Shown one piece after another: positions 23,278 through 32,571 of a stretch of 64,000 nt of DNA. Every line of letters begins with the position of its first letter. Position 1 is the stretch's first letter. A program made the translations under genes and the position numbers. This stretch comes from Clostridiales bacterium (lineage in GTDB: Bacteria; Bacillota; Clostridia; Saccharofermentanales; Saccharofermentanaceae): positions 1-64,000 of the forward strand of contig JAFZPJ010000060.1 in the NCBI GenBank assembly GCA_017550385.1. Direction: 5' to 3'. Under the pieces are notes generated by a model that worked only from the letters and a program-made list of their open reading frames with translations, had not been told where the DNA came from and searched no databases.

Positions 23278-23997
23278 ATGCGAGCAGTGTATTACAACAG
23301 GAATACTCATAAGAGCAGAAAGGGTTTCTCGCTTTCGGAACTCCTGCTTGCGGTGGGCCTTATGGCTTTTGTTGCTACTGCTGCGATTGGTGGAATTGTC
23401 TTAATCGCTCATATAAGAGATACGATGAACAGGCAAGCCACGGCCAATATGATCATGGTAGCTACGGTAAGCTATCTTCGTGCTGATCTTAATGACTGCA
23501 GTAATCCCGGACCTATGGATTGCACGAAAGAGGCGAATGCAAAAAAGACACCGTTTGTGATCGTTTCCAGGTATAGTGATTTTATTGTGCGTAAGACAGA
23601 GACTTCAAATGATACTGAGCTGGCAACAATGAACGGTCCTGTTACGACCTATTACTGGAACTCGTCTCCTACTAATGCAACATTAGGAGGAGACAACAAG
23701 AAAACACCTCTGTATGGAATCTGGGTCAGAGTTGAGTGTAGTGGTTATACGCTTCCTGCCGGATGGAGTGCAAGCAATATTACCCCTTGGAAAGGCAGAA
23801 GCTATTTGATAGCTCAGAATGTTATGGCCGGCACAGGAATGTATTCCAGAATAAAAGACGGAAAGATCAATTATGATGCCCAGAATAATCTCTATACGTT
23901 TACTATAGAAGTCGTTGATGAGAAGAATCCTAATGATGTTATCTTATCTCAGGAAGTAAAGATCTGTCCTGATCCGATAATTCCAACTTTTCCATAA
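23278..23997 (+). CDS. Minor type IV pilin / pseudopilin
   Basis: A 239-residue prepilin with leader ending SRKG, then FSLSELLLAVGLMAFVATAA with Glu5 present, and a large globular domain of about 190 residues with several Trp and Pro. The size resembles PilW/GspJ-like minor pilins, which occupy the tip complex. It sits 26 nt after the preceding pilin gene and 26 nt before pilB. Confidence 0.87.
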   Translation: MRAVYYNRNTHKSRKGFSLSELLLAVGLMAFVATAAIGGIVLIAHIRDTMNRQATANMIMVATVSYLRADLNDCSNPGPMDCTKEANAKKTPFVIVSRYSDFIVRKTETSNDTELATMNGPVTTYYWNSSPTNATLGGDNKKTPLYGIWVRVECSGYTLPAGWSASNITPWKGRSYLIAQNVMAGTGMYSRIKDGKINYDAQNNLYTFTIEVVDEKNPNDVILSQEVKICPDPIIPTFP

Positions 23998-24023
23998 CTA
24001 TATTGAAGGAGCGGTAAAGCGAA

Positions 24024-25709
24024 GTGAAGAACAAAAGATTGGGTGAGATGCTGGTTGATTCCGGCGCGATTACTGAAGAACAGCTGCAGGCAGCACTAGC
24101 CGGCCAGAAAGCAACAGGTAAGAGACTCGGTACATATCTTATCGATGAGGGCATTATCTCTGAGAAGCAATTCGTTGAGACCTTGAGAATGCAGCTCGGT
24201 GTTGAGTTCATTGATCTTAACAAGGCGAGCATAGACCCAACGCTTACCGAGATCGTTCCCAAAGACACTGCCCGTACATACAGGCTTATTCCCGTAAAGG
24301 CTGAAGGTAATAATCTCTACATCGCTATGGAAGACCCGATGAACTTCCGTGCAGTCGAGGCTGTCCGTCAGATGACAGGACGCCGCGTCATTCCGATGAT
24401 CGCTTATTATGATGCCATCACCAGGGCTCTGTCGGTTCTTTACGAGAACGAGGGCGCGGCCCGTGCCATCGAGCAGATGAAAGAAGAGCAGACTACAGTC
24501 ACAGTCGATGACTTAAGTGATGAGATAGCTGCAAATGACGACGAGACTGCTGCTCCTACAGTCAAGCTCGTAAACTCCCTTATCGAGAGGGCGATAGCCG
24601 AGAAGGCGTCAGATATTCATTTTGAGCCTTATGAGAAAGAGATGAAGGTAAGGATCAGAGTCGACGGAAGACTCAATACCATGATGGATGTCCCGAGAGA
24701 ACTCCAGAATTCGGTCATCTCCAGACTCAAGGTCATGGCGGGAATGAACATTACCGAGAGACGTATCCCTCAGGACGGCCGTGCTGTTGTTAAGCGTTCT
24801 GACGGAACACAGATAGATCTTCGTCTTAATACGCTTCCCACGATCTTCGGTGAGAAGGTAGTTATAAGAATCCTGATGCGTGAGCAGAGCACGCTGAACC
24901 GTCACGCTATCGGTATCACTGAGAAGGATAATGAGAGATTCGACAGGATCCTTAAGAATTCTGCGGGAATCATCCTCATCGTAGGTCCTACGGGATCCGG
25001 TAAGACATCTACGCTCTATACAATGATCCACGAACTTATCAGCGAGACGGTAAATATCATCTCGCTCGAAGATCCTGTCGAGTTCCAGATAGCAGGCGTT
25101 ACACAGGTAGCTATCAACGAGAAGACCGGACTTACATTCGCGAGCGCATTGAGGTCATGCCTCAGACAGGACCCTGATATCATCTGCGTCGGAGAGATCC
25201 GTGACGGTGAGACAGCTGAGATCGCGATGAGAGCAGCTATGACAGGTCACCTGGTACTCTCGACAATTCATACTGAGGATGCGATCTCTGCAGTTGACAG
25301 ACTGCGTGACATGGGCGCAGAGCCTTATCTGATCGCAGGATCGCTGAGAGGCGTTATCTCACAGAGACTTGTGCGTAAGGTTTGCCCTAACTGCAAGATG
25401 CCTGTTAAGCCCGATCCATTCACTCTGTCTCTTATCGGTATGCAGGATGACGGTACCGTCTATTACAAGGGTAAAGGCTGTGAAAGATGTTTCGGTTCAG
25501 GATTCAGAGGAAGGACCGGAGTATTCGAGATCCTTACAGTTAATGCAGAATTACGAGATGCGATAAGTGAAGGTAAGAATGGTTCTGAGCTCCGCAGATA
25601 TCTGGCCAAGACGGGATTCACATCCATGATCGAGAACGGCCGAGATCTTGTCCGTCAGGGTGAGACGACCCCTGAAGAACTGCTCAAGGTCATACCTACC
25701 ATTGAGTAA
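24024..25709 (+). CDS. pilB: Type IV pilus assembly ATPase
   Basis: A 561-residue GspE/PilB ATPase powering pilus extension at the cytoplasmic membrane. An N-terminal MshEN domain (LGEMLVDSGAITEEQLQAAL and a second copy) may bind c-di-GMP. The secretion ATPase core has Walker A GPTGSGKTSTL (about 320), an Asp box, Walker B and a His box (LSTIHTEDA). The CPNC...CERC zinc site lies near residue 455-490. The start is GTG, with AAGGAG upstream. No PilT retraction ATPase is in the window. The GGDEF protein at 55558 could be a source of c-di-GMP; that link is speculative. Confidence 0.93.
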   Translation: MKNKRLGEMLVDSGAITEEQLQAALAGQKATGKRLGTYLIDEGIISEKQFVETLRMQLGVEFIDLNKASIDPTLTEIVPKDTARTYRLIPVKAEGNNLYIAMEDPMNFRAVEAVRQMTGRRVIPMIAYYDAITRALSVLYENEGAARAIEQMKEEQTTVTVDDLSDEIAANDDETAAPTVKLVNSLIERAIAEKASDIHFEPYEKEMKVRIRVDGRLNTMMDVPRELQNSVISRLKVMAGMNITERRIPQDGRAVVKRSDGTQIDLRLNTLPTIFGEKVVIRILMREQSTLNRHAIGITEKDNERFDRILKNSAGIILIVGPTGSGKTSTLYTMIHELISETVNIISLEDPVEFQIAGVTQVAINEKTGLTFASALRSCLRQDPDIICVGEIRDGETAEIAMRAAMTGHLVLSTIHTEDAISAVDRLRDMGAEPYLIAGSLRGVISQRLVRKVCPNCKMPVKPDPFTLSLIGMQDDGTVYYKGKGCERCFGSGFRGRTGVFEILTVNAELRDAISEGKNGSELRRYLAKTGFTSMIENGRDLVRQGETTPEELLKVIPTIE

Positions 25710-25722
25710 AGGAGAATGAGTC

Positions 25723-26934
25723 TTGGAATCATATAAGTATACAGCTCAGGCTTATGACGGAAGCAAACACAAGGGTGTTGTGGAAGCTTCTGATCAGTAC
25801 GATGCTATAAGCAAGATCAAGCTGAACTATCCTATCGTTGAGACTTGCACTATGATCAAGAAGACGAGGCTCGATGACATCCTCGGATTCGAACTGACTA
25901 AAGGCTTCTCCGGTCAGGATCTGGCGCTTCTGTGTCAGCAGTGTGCGATCATCTTGAAGTCAGGCGTCTCCATCGGTCAATGTGTAACAATGGTTGCCGA
26001 TCAGACGAAGAATAAGAAGATCAAGAAGCAACTTACAAAGACGTCTGAGGACATCAACCAGGGTAACTCGATTGCCAAGTCCTTTGAGAAGAATTGTCCG
26101 GATTTCCCGATAACGTTCTTCGAGACTATAAGGGCGGGCGAGGAATCAGGTACACTTGTAAAGTCTTTTGAAGCTCTGGAGAGTTTCTACATTAAGTCGG
26201 ACAAGGTAAAGAAAAAACTCAAGTCAGCACTGTCTTATCCTATCTTCGTGCTCTGCATTGCCATTGTCGTATTGATCGTCATAATGGCGTTCGTAGTTCC
26301 TCAGCTTACGCAGACATTTGCGGATATGGGTGGAGAACTGCCCGTTATTACCAAGATACTCATAGTGACTTCCGAATTCTTCCAGCATTATTGGCTTGGC
26401 ATATTCATCGGTTTTGCGATGATATTCATCGCATTTAAGATCATCACCCACAATGAGCAGGGCAAGCTCTGGTGGTCGAGAATATCGCTTAAGCTTCCGG
26501 TTATCGGCAATATCCAAACACTCCATGCATGTGAACAGTTTGCAGATACATTATCTTCTCTGATGGCTTCGGGAATCCTTGTGGATAAGGCTATCGATAC
26601 TACTGCAAAGGTAATGGATAACTATATCTTCAAGCGGGAAGTCTATGCGATGGCAGATAAGATAAGGACCGGTAAGACAATGGTCGAAGCCATGAACCAA
26701 TGTCCGTATTTCCCTGACATCATGAAGACCATGGTAGCGGTCGGAGAGAAGACGGGTTCTGTTGAAGTATCACTGCAGACCATAGCGGCTTATTATACGT
26801 CTGAATATGACAACGCAACACAGAAGGCATTATCCAAGGTAGAACCTACAATGATGATCTTCCTGGCACTGTTCGCCGGATTCATAGTTATCTCGATCTA
26901 TCTGCCTATGTTTACCATGTACGATCTGTTCTGA
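25723..26934 (+). CDS. pilC: Type IV pilus inner-membrane platform protein
   Basis: A 403-residue GspF/PilC protein. It has two T2SSF cytoplasmic domains (about residues 65-190 and 270-390), each with the GEESGTL or GEKTGSV signature, and three hydrophobic spans near 168-192, 215-240 and 370-395. It couples the PilB ATPase to pilin insertion. The start is TTG behind AAAGGAGA. The spacing from pilB is 13 nt, so they are co-translated. Confidence 0.93.
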   Translation: MESYKYTAQAYDGSKHKGVVEASDQYDAISKIKLNYPIVETCTMIKKTRLDDILGFELTKGFSGQDLALLCQQCAIILKSGVSIGQCVTMVADQTKNKKIKKQLTKTSEDINQGNSIAKSFEKNCPDFPITFFETIRAGEESGTLVKSFEALESFYIKSDKVKKKLKSALSYPIFVLCIAIVVLIVIMAFVVPQLTQTFADMGGELPVITKILIVTSEFFQHYWLGIFIGFAMIFIAFKIITHNEQGKLWWSRISLKLPVIGNIQTLHACEQFADTLSSLMASGILVDKAIDTTAKVMDNYIFKREVYAMADKIRTGKTMVEAMNQCPYFPDIMKTMVAVGEKTGSVEVSLQTIAAYYTSEYDNATQKALSKVEPTMMIFLALFAGFIVISIYLPMFTMYDLF

Positions 26935-26950
26935 TGGAGGAGCTTGATAC

Positions 26951-27751
26951 TTGAATCTTGTATATCCGTTATTTGCTGATAATATGTTCGCGACGATATA
27001 TCTGCTCGTGATAGCTTTCTGCTTCGGAGCAGTGTTCGCGAGCTTTATCACATGTACGGCATGCCGTGTGGTGATCGGTGAAGACTGGACAAAGGGTCAC
27101 AGCCATTGTGATTCTTGCAAACACGAATTATCCATGCTCGATCTGATACCTATAGTATCGTGGCTTGCACTCAAGGGTAAGTGCAGATACTGCGGTGCTA
27201 AAGTTCCTGCCAGAGATGTTATATTCGAGATAGTTCTTGGTTTGGCGTTTGCAGGAACGCTGGCATTCAACTTGGCGGTCGATCCCGTAGTCATTCAGAC
27301 CCTTGTATTGGAAGTGCTTCTCCTCGGACTTTCACTTGCCGATTATGACAATCACATAATCCCCGATGGATTCCTGTTGGCTATGCTTATAGTCTGGATC
27401 ATCTTCGTCGGTTTTATGCCGGATACTCAAGGGTATGCGTTGGACGGCATTATCGCGGTTGTAGTGATCGCAGGCATTATGCTTCTTATCACATTAATTC
27501 TTAATAAAGTTCTCAAGAAGCAGAGCATCGGCATGGGGGATATTAAGCTCTTTGCATGTTGCATGCTGTTTACCGGTCTTTACCGCGGAGTGCTTACTTT
27601 GTTCCTTGCGAGCATGATAGGTCTCCTAATTGCTGCTATCGGCCGTAAGAAGAAGATAGCGTTCGCACCTGCAATATCTATTGCTACGATAATAAGCCTC
27701 GTATTCGGAGGCACTCTCATAAATATGTATTTTGGACTTATAGGAGGATAA
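26951..27751 (+). CDS. pilD: Prepilin peptidase / N-methyltransferase
   Basis: A 266-residue membrane aspartyl protease that cleaves prepilins and methylates the new N-terminus. The N-terminal methyltransferase region has the two CxxC pairs (CDSC and CRYC). The peptidase region has the two catalytic Asp positions in LADYDNHIIPDG and GMGDIKL. About seven or eight membrane spans. TTG start behind GGAGGAG. It should process the pilins at 21075-23997. Confidence 0.93.
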   Translation: MNLVYPLFADNMFATIYLLVIAFCFGAVFASFITCTACRVVIGEDWTKGHSHCDSCKHELSMLDLIPIVSWLALKGKCRYCGAKVPARDVIFEIVLGLAFAGTLAFNLAVDPVVIQTLVLEVLLLGLSLADYDNHIIPDGFLLAMLIVWIIFVGFMPDTQGYALDGIIAVVVIAGIMLLITLILNKVLKKQSIGMGDIKLFACCMLFTGLYRGVLTLFLASMIGLLIAAIGRKKKIAFAPAISIATIISLVFGGTLINMYFGLIGG

Positions 27752-27755
27752 GGTT

Positions 27756-28754
27756 TTGGGTAAGAATGTACTTGGAATCGATATCGGAAACTACAGTCTC
27801 AAAGCGGCTGAGTGGAAGAACGGCAACTTGAAGGACTTTGACACCTTCGATATGCCGGGCAATCTCGTGAGAGGCGAGGAGATCGTTGCTTATGAGGCAT
27901 TGGGAGATTTTCTTCACGATGCAGTGAGAAAGCGCTTCAAGACACACGATGTGGCTCTGGTAATTCCCGATTCACAGTGCTTCATCAGAAGACTGAAGCT
28001 CCCCGTCATGACGGAGCAGCAGCTTAATGTCAATTTGCCTTATGAATTCCACGACATAGTCAAAGAGAATACAGAAGATTATATCTATGATTATTCTATA
28101 ATCGGAACCATAGATGACGATGGCAGAGAGTTCCTTGATATGACCGCTGCATGCGTCAGCAGAGAGACGATCGATAGGCTTAAGGACCTGTTTGCAAGGA
28201 AAGGGTTCAAGCTCGTTAAGGCTGCGCCGCGAGTTATCTCTACGGGTAAACTGATCCAAGTTGTCTCTCCTTTTGATAAGAATAAGGATTTTGCTACTCT
28301 TGATCTCGGTCATGAATTCACCAAGATCGATATATACAAGAATGGCGTGTATGACTTAACGAGAACGATCGAACTTGGTATGTCTCATGTCGAAGCAGCA
28401 GCAGGCTCATTCCTTAAGTGTGATGTTAATGTTGCAAGGATGCGTATGAGAGACAACGATAAGGGAGTCCTTGATTCCGAACAAGTAAGAGGAATATTCG
28501 ACAGCATTGCAGTCGAAGTCATGAGAGCCGTTAACTACTACACCTTCGAGAATCCTGAGAATACTCTTGATAACTTCTATATCTACGGCGGCGGTGCAAG
28601 ATACAGACAGTTCGAGGATGCTATCAAAGGTGCGGTTCCTCTCAACATAATCAAGTTCCTCGGCAATGACCATAAATACAACATTCACGACTCACTTAAC
28701 GACGGACTCGCAGCTGTCGCTATCGGAATGAAGCTGGGAGGTAAGTATGAGTAA
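27756..28754 (+). CDS. pilM: PilM-like actin-fold pilus protein
   Basis: A 332-residue actin-like ATPase-fold protein with the phosphate-1 block LGIDIGNYSLKAAEW, a phosphate-2 block near LDLGHEFTKIDIY and an adenosine block near IYGGGARYRQFED. PilM binds the N-terminus of PilN on the cytoplasmic side. TTG start behind AGGAGG, 4 nt after pilD. It overlaps the PilN-like gene by 8 nt, the usual pilMN arrangement. Confidence 0.9.
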   Translation: MGKNVLGIDIGNYSLKAAEWKNGNLKDFDTFDMPGNLVRGEEIVAYEALGDFLHDAVRKRFKTHDVALVIPDSQCFIRRLKLPVMTEQQLNVNLPYEFHDIVKENTEDYIYDYSIIGTIDDDGREFLDMTAACVSRETIDRLKDLFARKGFKLVKAAPRVISTGKLIQVVSPFDKNKDFATLDLGHEFTKIDIYKNGVYDLTRTIELGMSHVEAAAGSFLKCDVNVARMRMRDNDKGVLDSEQVRGIFDSIAVEVMRAVNYYTFENPENTLDNFYIYGGGARYRQFEDAIKGAVPLNIIKFLGNDHKYNIHDSLNDGLAAVAIGMKLGGKYE

Positions 28755-29367
28755 TAATGTACAGGGCAATGTATTGAATAAGCCTATCGGGGGGACGAGG
28801 AAGATCAAGTATCCTGATAAGGAAGTCATTAACTTCATCAAGGATGAGAAGAAGAAGTCTGACGGTAAGGCGCTCCTAGTATTCACGCTGTTTATGGCTT
28901 TGCTTCTTGTATTCATATACTTTGGAGTTATCAGACAGCTTCAGAAGATCGATGCAGCTGAGCGGGCTTACAATGAGGCAAATAGTGAGCTCGCTGATTG
29001 GCAGGAAAAATCCGAAGAATTGTCTGATGTAGAAGAGGAATATAATTCCCGGATCGAGATGTATTACACTGAAGAAGAAGTGAATTATTCTAACCGTAAG
29101 GAGATCATTGATCTGATCAGTGAGGATGTTCTTCCATACTTGGATGATGTCTCCGTTGATGTGTCATCGGATAACCAGATATCTATATATGCTAATCAGG
29201 CTGATTTCTCGACAGTAAGCCAGGTGCTGGATATCCTTAAAGCCGATGACAGGATCTATTATGTTAATGTCACGACTTCTAACCAGCAAAGTAAAGAAAC
29301 TTCCGGATACACTGTCGATGCGCAGTATGTGATCACCTGGAACTATGATGAAAGCGAGGTGAACTGA
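28747..29367 (+). CDS. pilN: PilN-like pilus alignment protein
   Basis: A 206-residue bitopic protein: about 40 cytoplasmic residues with a basic stretch, a membrane span near 43-62, a coiled coil (about 66-100) and a small alpha/beta domain. The order and topology fit PilN, which links PilM to PilO. The N-terminal PilM-binding motif is not exactly canonical. It overlaps pilM and is one base from the PilO-like gene. Confidence 0.82.
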   Translation: MSNNVQGNVLNKPIGGTRKIKYPDKEVINFIKDEKKKSDGKALLVFTLFMALLLVFIYFGVIRQLQKIDAAERAYNEANSELADWQEKSEELSDVEEEYNSRIEMYYTEEEVNYSNRKEIIDLISEDVLPYLDDVSVDVSSDNQISIYANQADFSTVSQVLDILKADDRIYYVNVTTSNQQSKETSGYTVDAQYVITWNYDESEVN

Positions 29368-29368
29368 T

Positions 29369-30133
29369 ATGCTTAGCCGTAAGTTTACTGCTCGGGAAGC
29401 AGTTGTAATCCTTGTACTTGTTGCAGCAATATTAGGTTACTTCTATTACTATGTCGTTTATCAGTATTTTGAAGATCAGAAGGCAAAGTACGATGTATCT
29501 GAAGTTCAAGATGAGATTGATTACGAGCAGCTGAAGGTCTCTCGTCTTCAGAAAATGAAAGAAGAACTCGAGAATGAAGGGCCAAGTGATTCCATTCTGG
29601 GCGTATATAACAATCAAAGTGAAGAACTCAATGCACTTGCCGCTATTCTTGAGAACAAGGCCACAGATATCTCGATGAGTTGGAGCGATCCTCAGCTGGA
29701 CGGAAAGATCGTCAGAAGAGATGTAACCATATCATTCAATACCGGCAGCTTTGCAGAAGCAGGTGACATCATCAAGGAGATAGCTGATTGCGAATACACT
29801 CTGGTCATTGTTGATCTGTCTATGGATGAGACCGAGACCGAAGAAGATGTCGAGGTTCCTGTAGCAAGCTCAGTAGCAACTGAAGAAGTTGATGTTGTAA
29901 ATGAGGGTGCAGAAGGCGATGATCCCATAATTGATTCTCAGTCACAGACCGAGACGGTTACAGTCACTAAAAAAGTTACAAGTGTTTATATAACTATAAG
30001 ATTCTTCGAGACTACAGACGGAGCTGTTAACCTGAATGGTCTTATCGTTCAGAATGACGATCCGGTAACCGCTGAAGACGATGACGGACTTCCTTCAACA
30101 GAAGAACTCAACGACGAGATCAACGGATATTGA
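29369..30133 (+). CDS. pilO: PilO-like pilus alignment protein
   Basis: A 254-residue bitopic protein with a short cytoplasmic N-terminus, a membrane span near 11-31, a coiled coil (about 35-70), a ferredoxin-like region and an extended acidic insertion (Glu/Val/Ser/Asp) before a beta-rich end with VTVTKKVTSVYIT. The topology and position identify it as PilO-like by context more than sequence. The acidic C-terminus is unusual. A terminator follows, so it is the last gene of the operon. Confidence 0.78.
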   Translation: MLSRKFTAREAVVILVLVAAILGYFYYYVVYQYFEDQKAKYDVSEVQDEIDYEQLKVSRLQKMKEELENEGPSDSILGVYNNQSEELNALAAILENKATDISMSWSDPQLDGKIVRRDVTISFNTGSFAEAGDIIKEIADCEYTLVIVDLSMDETETEEDVEVPVASSVATEEVDVVNEGAEGDDPIIDSQSQTETVTVTKKVTSVYITIRFFETTDGAVNLNGLIVQNDDPVTAEDDDGLPSTEELNDEINGY

Positions 30134-30157
30134 GTCATTTGAATTATCTGCAATAAC

Positions 30158-30185
30158 AAAGCCGTCTCACACGAGGCGGCTTTCT
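30158..30185. terminator. Terminator closing the pilus operon
   Basis: AAAGCCGTCTC pairs with GAGGCGGCTTT around ACAC, with CTTTATT after it. It is symmetric enough to serve the convergent metalloprotease gene too. Confidence 0.85.
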
Positions 30186-30194
30186 TTATTCATC

Positions 30195-31106
30195 TTAGTG
30201 TTTCGCCGGCTCCATCCCGAACTCTTCAGCCACTTCGCTCTTATCCGTCCAGCCGATGTAGTACGCCGTGATCTCGGTGAGTTCGTTGGATATCTTGTCG
30301 TAGTATGGGATGCCGGTATCGATATCGTAGGTGGTATACATTATCTCGTTGGGCAGGTTCGCGCTGACATACGTTACCAGATCATCCGTGGTGCCGCAGT
30401 TGTTGCCGAAAGTATCCGCCTTGTAGAGGTCCGGCGCGCCAAAAGTGTGCAGTATCTCATGCGCATACGAAGCCGGGTTCTCCATGCCGTCTATGCTGTT
30501 GCAGTAGATCCTGCAGAACTCATAGGGATAGGTAAAGCCTTCGTCGCAGACGATCGTGCAGGAATTCTTGTTGTAAGTGGACGGTGTGTTAACGAACAGA
30601 ACGTATACAACGCTGTTTGCCCCGAACTTAGCCTTGATATCGTCGATGGGGGCGATGTTGGCAGCGATGTACTGCCATACTTCCTCGATGCCCTGTGCAC
30701 CGGAGTTGTTGAGGATCTCGTCGGACATTTTCGCCTCGTAGTAGAGTTCGGGGTTGACAGTCCAGTCGCACTTGAAGTCGACGAACTTGTTCCAGGAGTT
30801 GGCCTCGGTCTCTATCCAGCCTGTGGCGAGCTTAAGGAAGCCCAGGGACTGCGATATGGTCATCTTGTCGTCAGGGTCGGTAAAGTCCCAGGAATATGTC
30901 GGAGTGGACACGTATATCGATACTACGGCAACGATCCCCTCGCAGCTGTCGGCAGAACCGTGCGGAAGCTGGGGAGGAGCAGTAACTTCGGTGGAGACGC
31001 TTCCTTCTGATGAGGGAGAATCGTATAACCCGGGACGGATATAGCAGCCCGTGAGGGCAAACATCAAACAAATAATAAATAAAACAAGTGTATATCTGAT
31101 CTTCAT
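30195..31106 (-). CDS. Lipoprotein zinc metalloprotease
   Basis: A 303-residue lipoprotein: signal peptide with a lipobox at MFALTGC (Cys about residue 20), then a Ser/Pro linker and a protease domain. SYAHEILHTFGAPDLY is an HExxH zinc motif followed by a Gly-Ala-Pro-Asp turn as in zincin families. The substrate is unknown; the active site should face the outside. The start is placed at 31106, not the in-frame ATG at 31154, because the signal peptide begins there. TATAAT (31114-31119 on this strand) is seven bases upstream, so the mRNA is probably leaderless. Confidence 0.75.
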   Translation of the reverse strand: MKIRYTLVLFIICLMFALTGCYIRPGLYDSPSSEGSVSTEVTAPPQLPHGSADSCEGIVAVVSIYVSTPTYSWDFTDPDDKMTISQSLGFLKLATGWIETEANSWNKFVDFKCDWTVNPELYYEAKMSDEILNNSGAQGIEEVWQYIAANIAPIDDIKAKFGANSVVYVLFVNTPSTYNKNSCTIVCDEGFTYPYEFCRIYCNSIDGMENPASYAHEILHTFGAPDLYKADTFGNNCGTTDDLVTYVSANLPNEIMYTTYDIDTGIPYYDKISNELTEITAYYIGWTDKSEVAEEFGMEPAKH

Positions 31107-31113
31107 AGACAGA

Positions 31114-31119
31114 ATTATA
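31114..31119 (-). promoter_or_regulatory. -10 box of a probably leaderless lipoprotein gene
   Basis: Minus-strand TATAAT whose last base is followed by seven bases before the ATG at 31106. There is no Shine-Dalgarno sequence. It is divergent from the MATE gene, which shows the same arrangement. Confidence 0.5.
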
Positions 31120-31182
31120 CCTATATTGGTCCCGGCGCTCAAATCTTTGGTCAAAGTGCTTGCCCACAGTACGCGCGGGATT

Positions 31183-31191
31183 TGTTATGTT
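31183..31191 (+). promoter_or_regulatory. Extended -10 of a probably leaderless MATE gene
   Basis: TGTTATGTT fits TGnTATnnT. The ATG at 31198 begins six bases after the hexamer (31186-31191), and no Shine-Dalgarno sequence lies between. Confidence 0.45.
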
Positions 31192-31197
31192 AAGACT

Positions 31198-32553
31198 ATG
31201 GCAAAAACTACGGACATGACAAAAGGAAATCCGATGAAACATATCGTGAGATTCACGATACCTCTCTTCCTCGGCAATGTTTTCCAACAGCTCTACAACA
31301 TGGCGGACAGCGCCATCGTCGGGCAGAAGCTGGGTGTCAATGCGCTGACTTCCGTCGGTGCGAGCGCTTCCGTGACGTTCCTCATCATCGGTTTTTGCAT
31401 GGGACTTACCGCAGGGTTCGGCATCCCCGTATCGCAGCGTTTCGGTGCGCGCGATATATCCACCATGCGCAAGTACGTCTATAACAGCCTGTATCTCTCG
31501 GCAGTTGCCGCAGTCATCCTGACGGTCGTGACGTGCAGCAATACAAGGCAGATCTTAGAGCTTCTCAAGACTCCCGATATCTATATGGAAGATGCCGTGA
31601 AGTATCTGTTCATCATTTTCGCGGGGCTGTCGTGCACAGTTCTGTACAACATTGCCGCATCGATAGCGAGGGCCTTGGGCGATTCCAAGACGCCGTTCAT
31701 ATTCCTCGTTGTGTCTGCCGCACTGAACGTCGGCTTGGATTTCCTGTTCATCTTCGGTTTCAACTGGGGCGTGGAAGGCGCGGCCGTAGCTACCGTCATC
31801 TCGCAGGGCGTGTCCGGCCTTATGTGCCTTATCAAGCTCCTTACCAAATATCCTGACCTCAGGAGCAGCAAGAACAAGGACTATCTCCGCCCGAACTCGA
31901 AAGCGGTCCTAGTCCTCCTTAAGATGGGCGTTCCCATGGGACTCCAGTCTTCGATCACGGCCATCGGTTCGATCCTTCTGCAGATAGCGATAAACGGCCT
32001 CGAGAACGTCTATATCTCGGCTTATACGATAGCCATCAAGGTCAAGATGCTCTTTATTCCGATGTTCGACTCTCTGGGCACGGCTATGGCAACTTATGTC
32101 GGACAGAATTACGGCGCCGGCGATTTTGGCAGGATCAAGCGCGGCATCAGGGATGCGATAATCCTTGGCGCTATCTTTACCGTCGTTACGATGGCGGTGA
32201 TCATGGGCCTCGGCAGATACATCATCATGGCATTCATCAAGGCTGAAGAAGTCGGAGTAATAGATGCCGCATACAAATACGTTTTTATCGATGTCGCTTT
32301 CACCGGAGTTATCGCATTGCTGTTCATATTCAGGTATTCTATACAGGGGATCGGCAAGAGCCTTACGGCTATGGTCGCAGGCTTCATGGAGATGACGGCA
32401 AGACTTATTATGTCGCTGTTCGTTATCCCGTTCGTCGGCTGGACCGCGGCATGCTTTACCGATCCGTCGGCGTGGGCAGCCGGCATGATCTACTGCGCGA
32501 TAACATTCGTTATCTTACTGCGCATCAAAGAGAAACAACACGGCAAGAATTAA
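31198..32553 (+). CDS. MATE family efflux transporter
   Basis: A 451-residue MATE exporter with 12 hydrophobic segments and internal pseudo-symmetry. The LFLGNVFQQLYNMADSAIVG opening and the GVEGAAVATVISQ segments are typical of the NorM/DinF group. Substrates may be cationic drugs or metabolites; nothing in the context decides. The ORF extends 147 nt upstream, overlapping the divergent promoter, so the start is placed at 31198. It ends 18 nt before the GH94 gene, which has its own ribosome binding site; co-transcription is likely. Confidence 0.88.
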   Translation: MAKTTDMTKGNPMKHIVRFTIPLFLGNVFQQLYNMADSAIVGQKLGVNALTSVGASASVTFLIIGFCMGLTAGFGIPVSQRFGARDISTMRKYVYNSLYLSAVAAVILTVVTCSNTRQILELLKTPDIYMEDAVKYLFIIFAGLSCTVLYNIAASIARALGDSKTPFIFLVVSAALNVGLDFLFIFGFNWGVEGAAVATVISQGVSGLMCLIKLLTKYPDLRSSKNKDYLRPNSKAVLVLLKMGVPMGLQSSITAIGSILLQIAINGLENVYISAYTIAIKVKMLFIPMFDSLGTAMATYVGQNYGAGDFGRIKRGIRDAIILGAIFTVVTMAVIMGLGRYIIMAFIKAEEVGVIDAAYKYVFIDVAFTGVIALLFIFRYSIQGIGKSLTAMVAGFMEMTARLIMSLFVIPFVGWTAACFTDPSAWAAGMIYCAITFVILLRIKEKQHGKN

Positions 32554-32571
32554 CATTCGGAGGGAAGAGAT

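Noticed and set aside
31051..31197. In-frame upstream extension of the MATE gene.
   Set aside because: It overlaps the divergent lipoprotein promoter, lacks a ribosome binding site, and would add 49 residues that are not part of MATE proteins.
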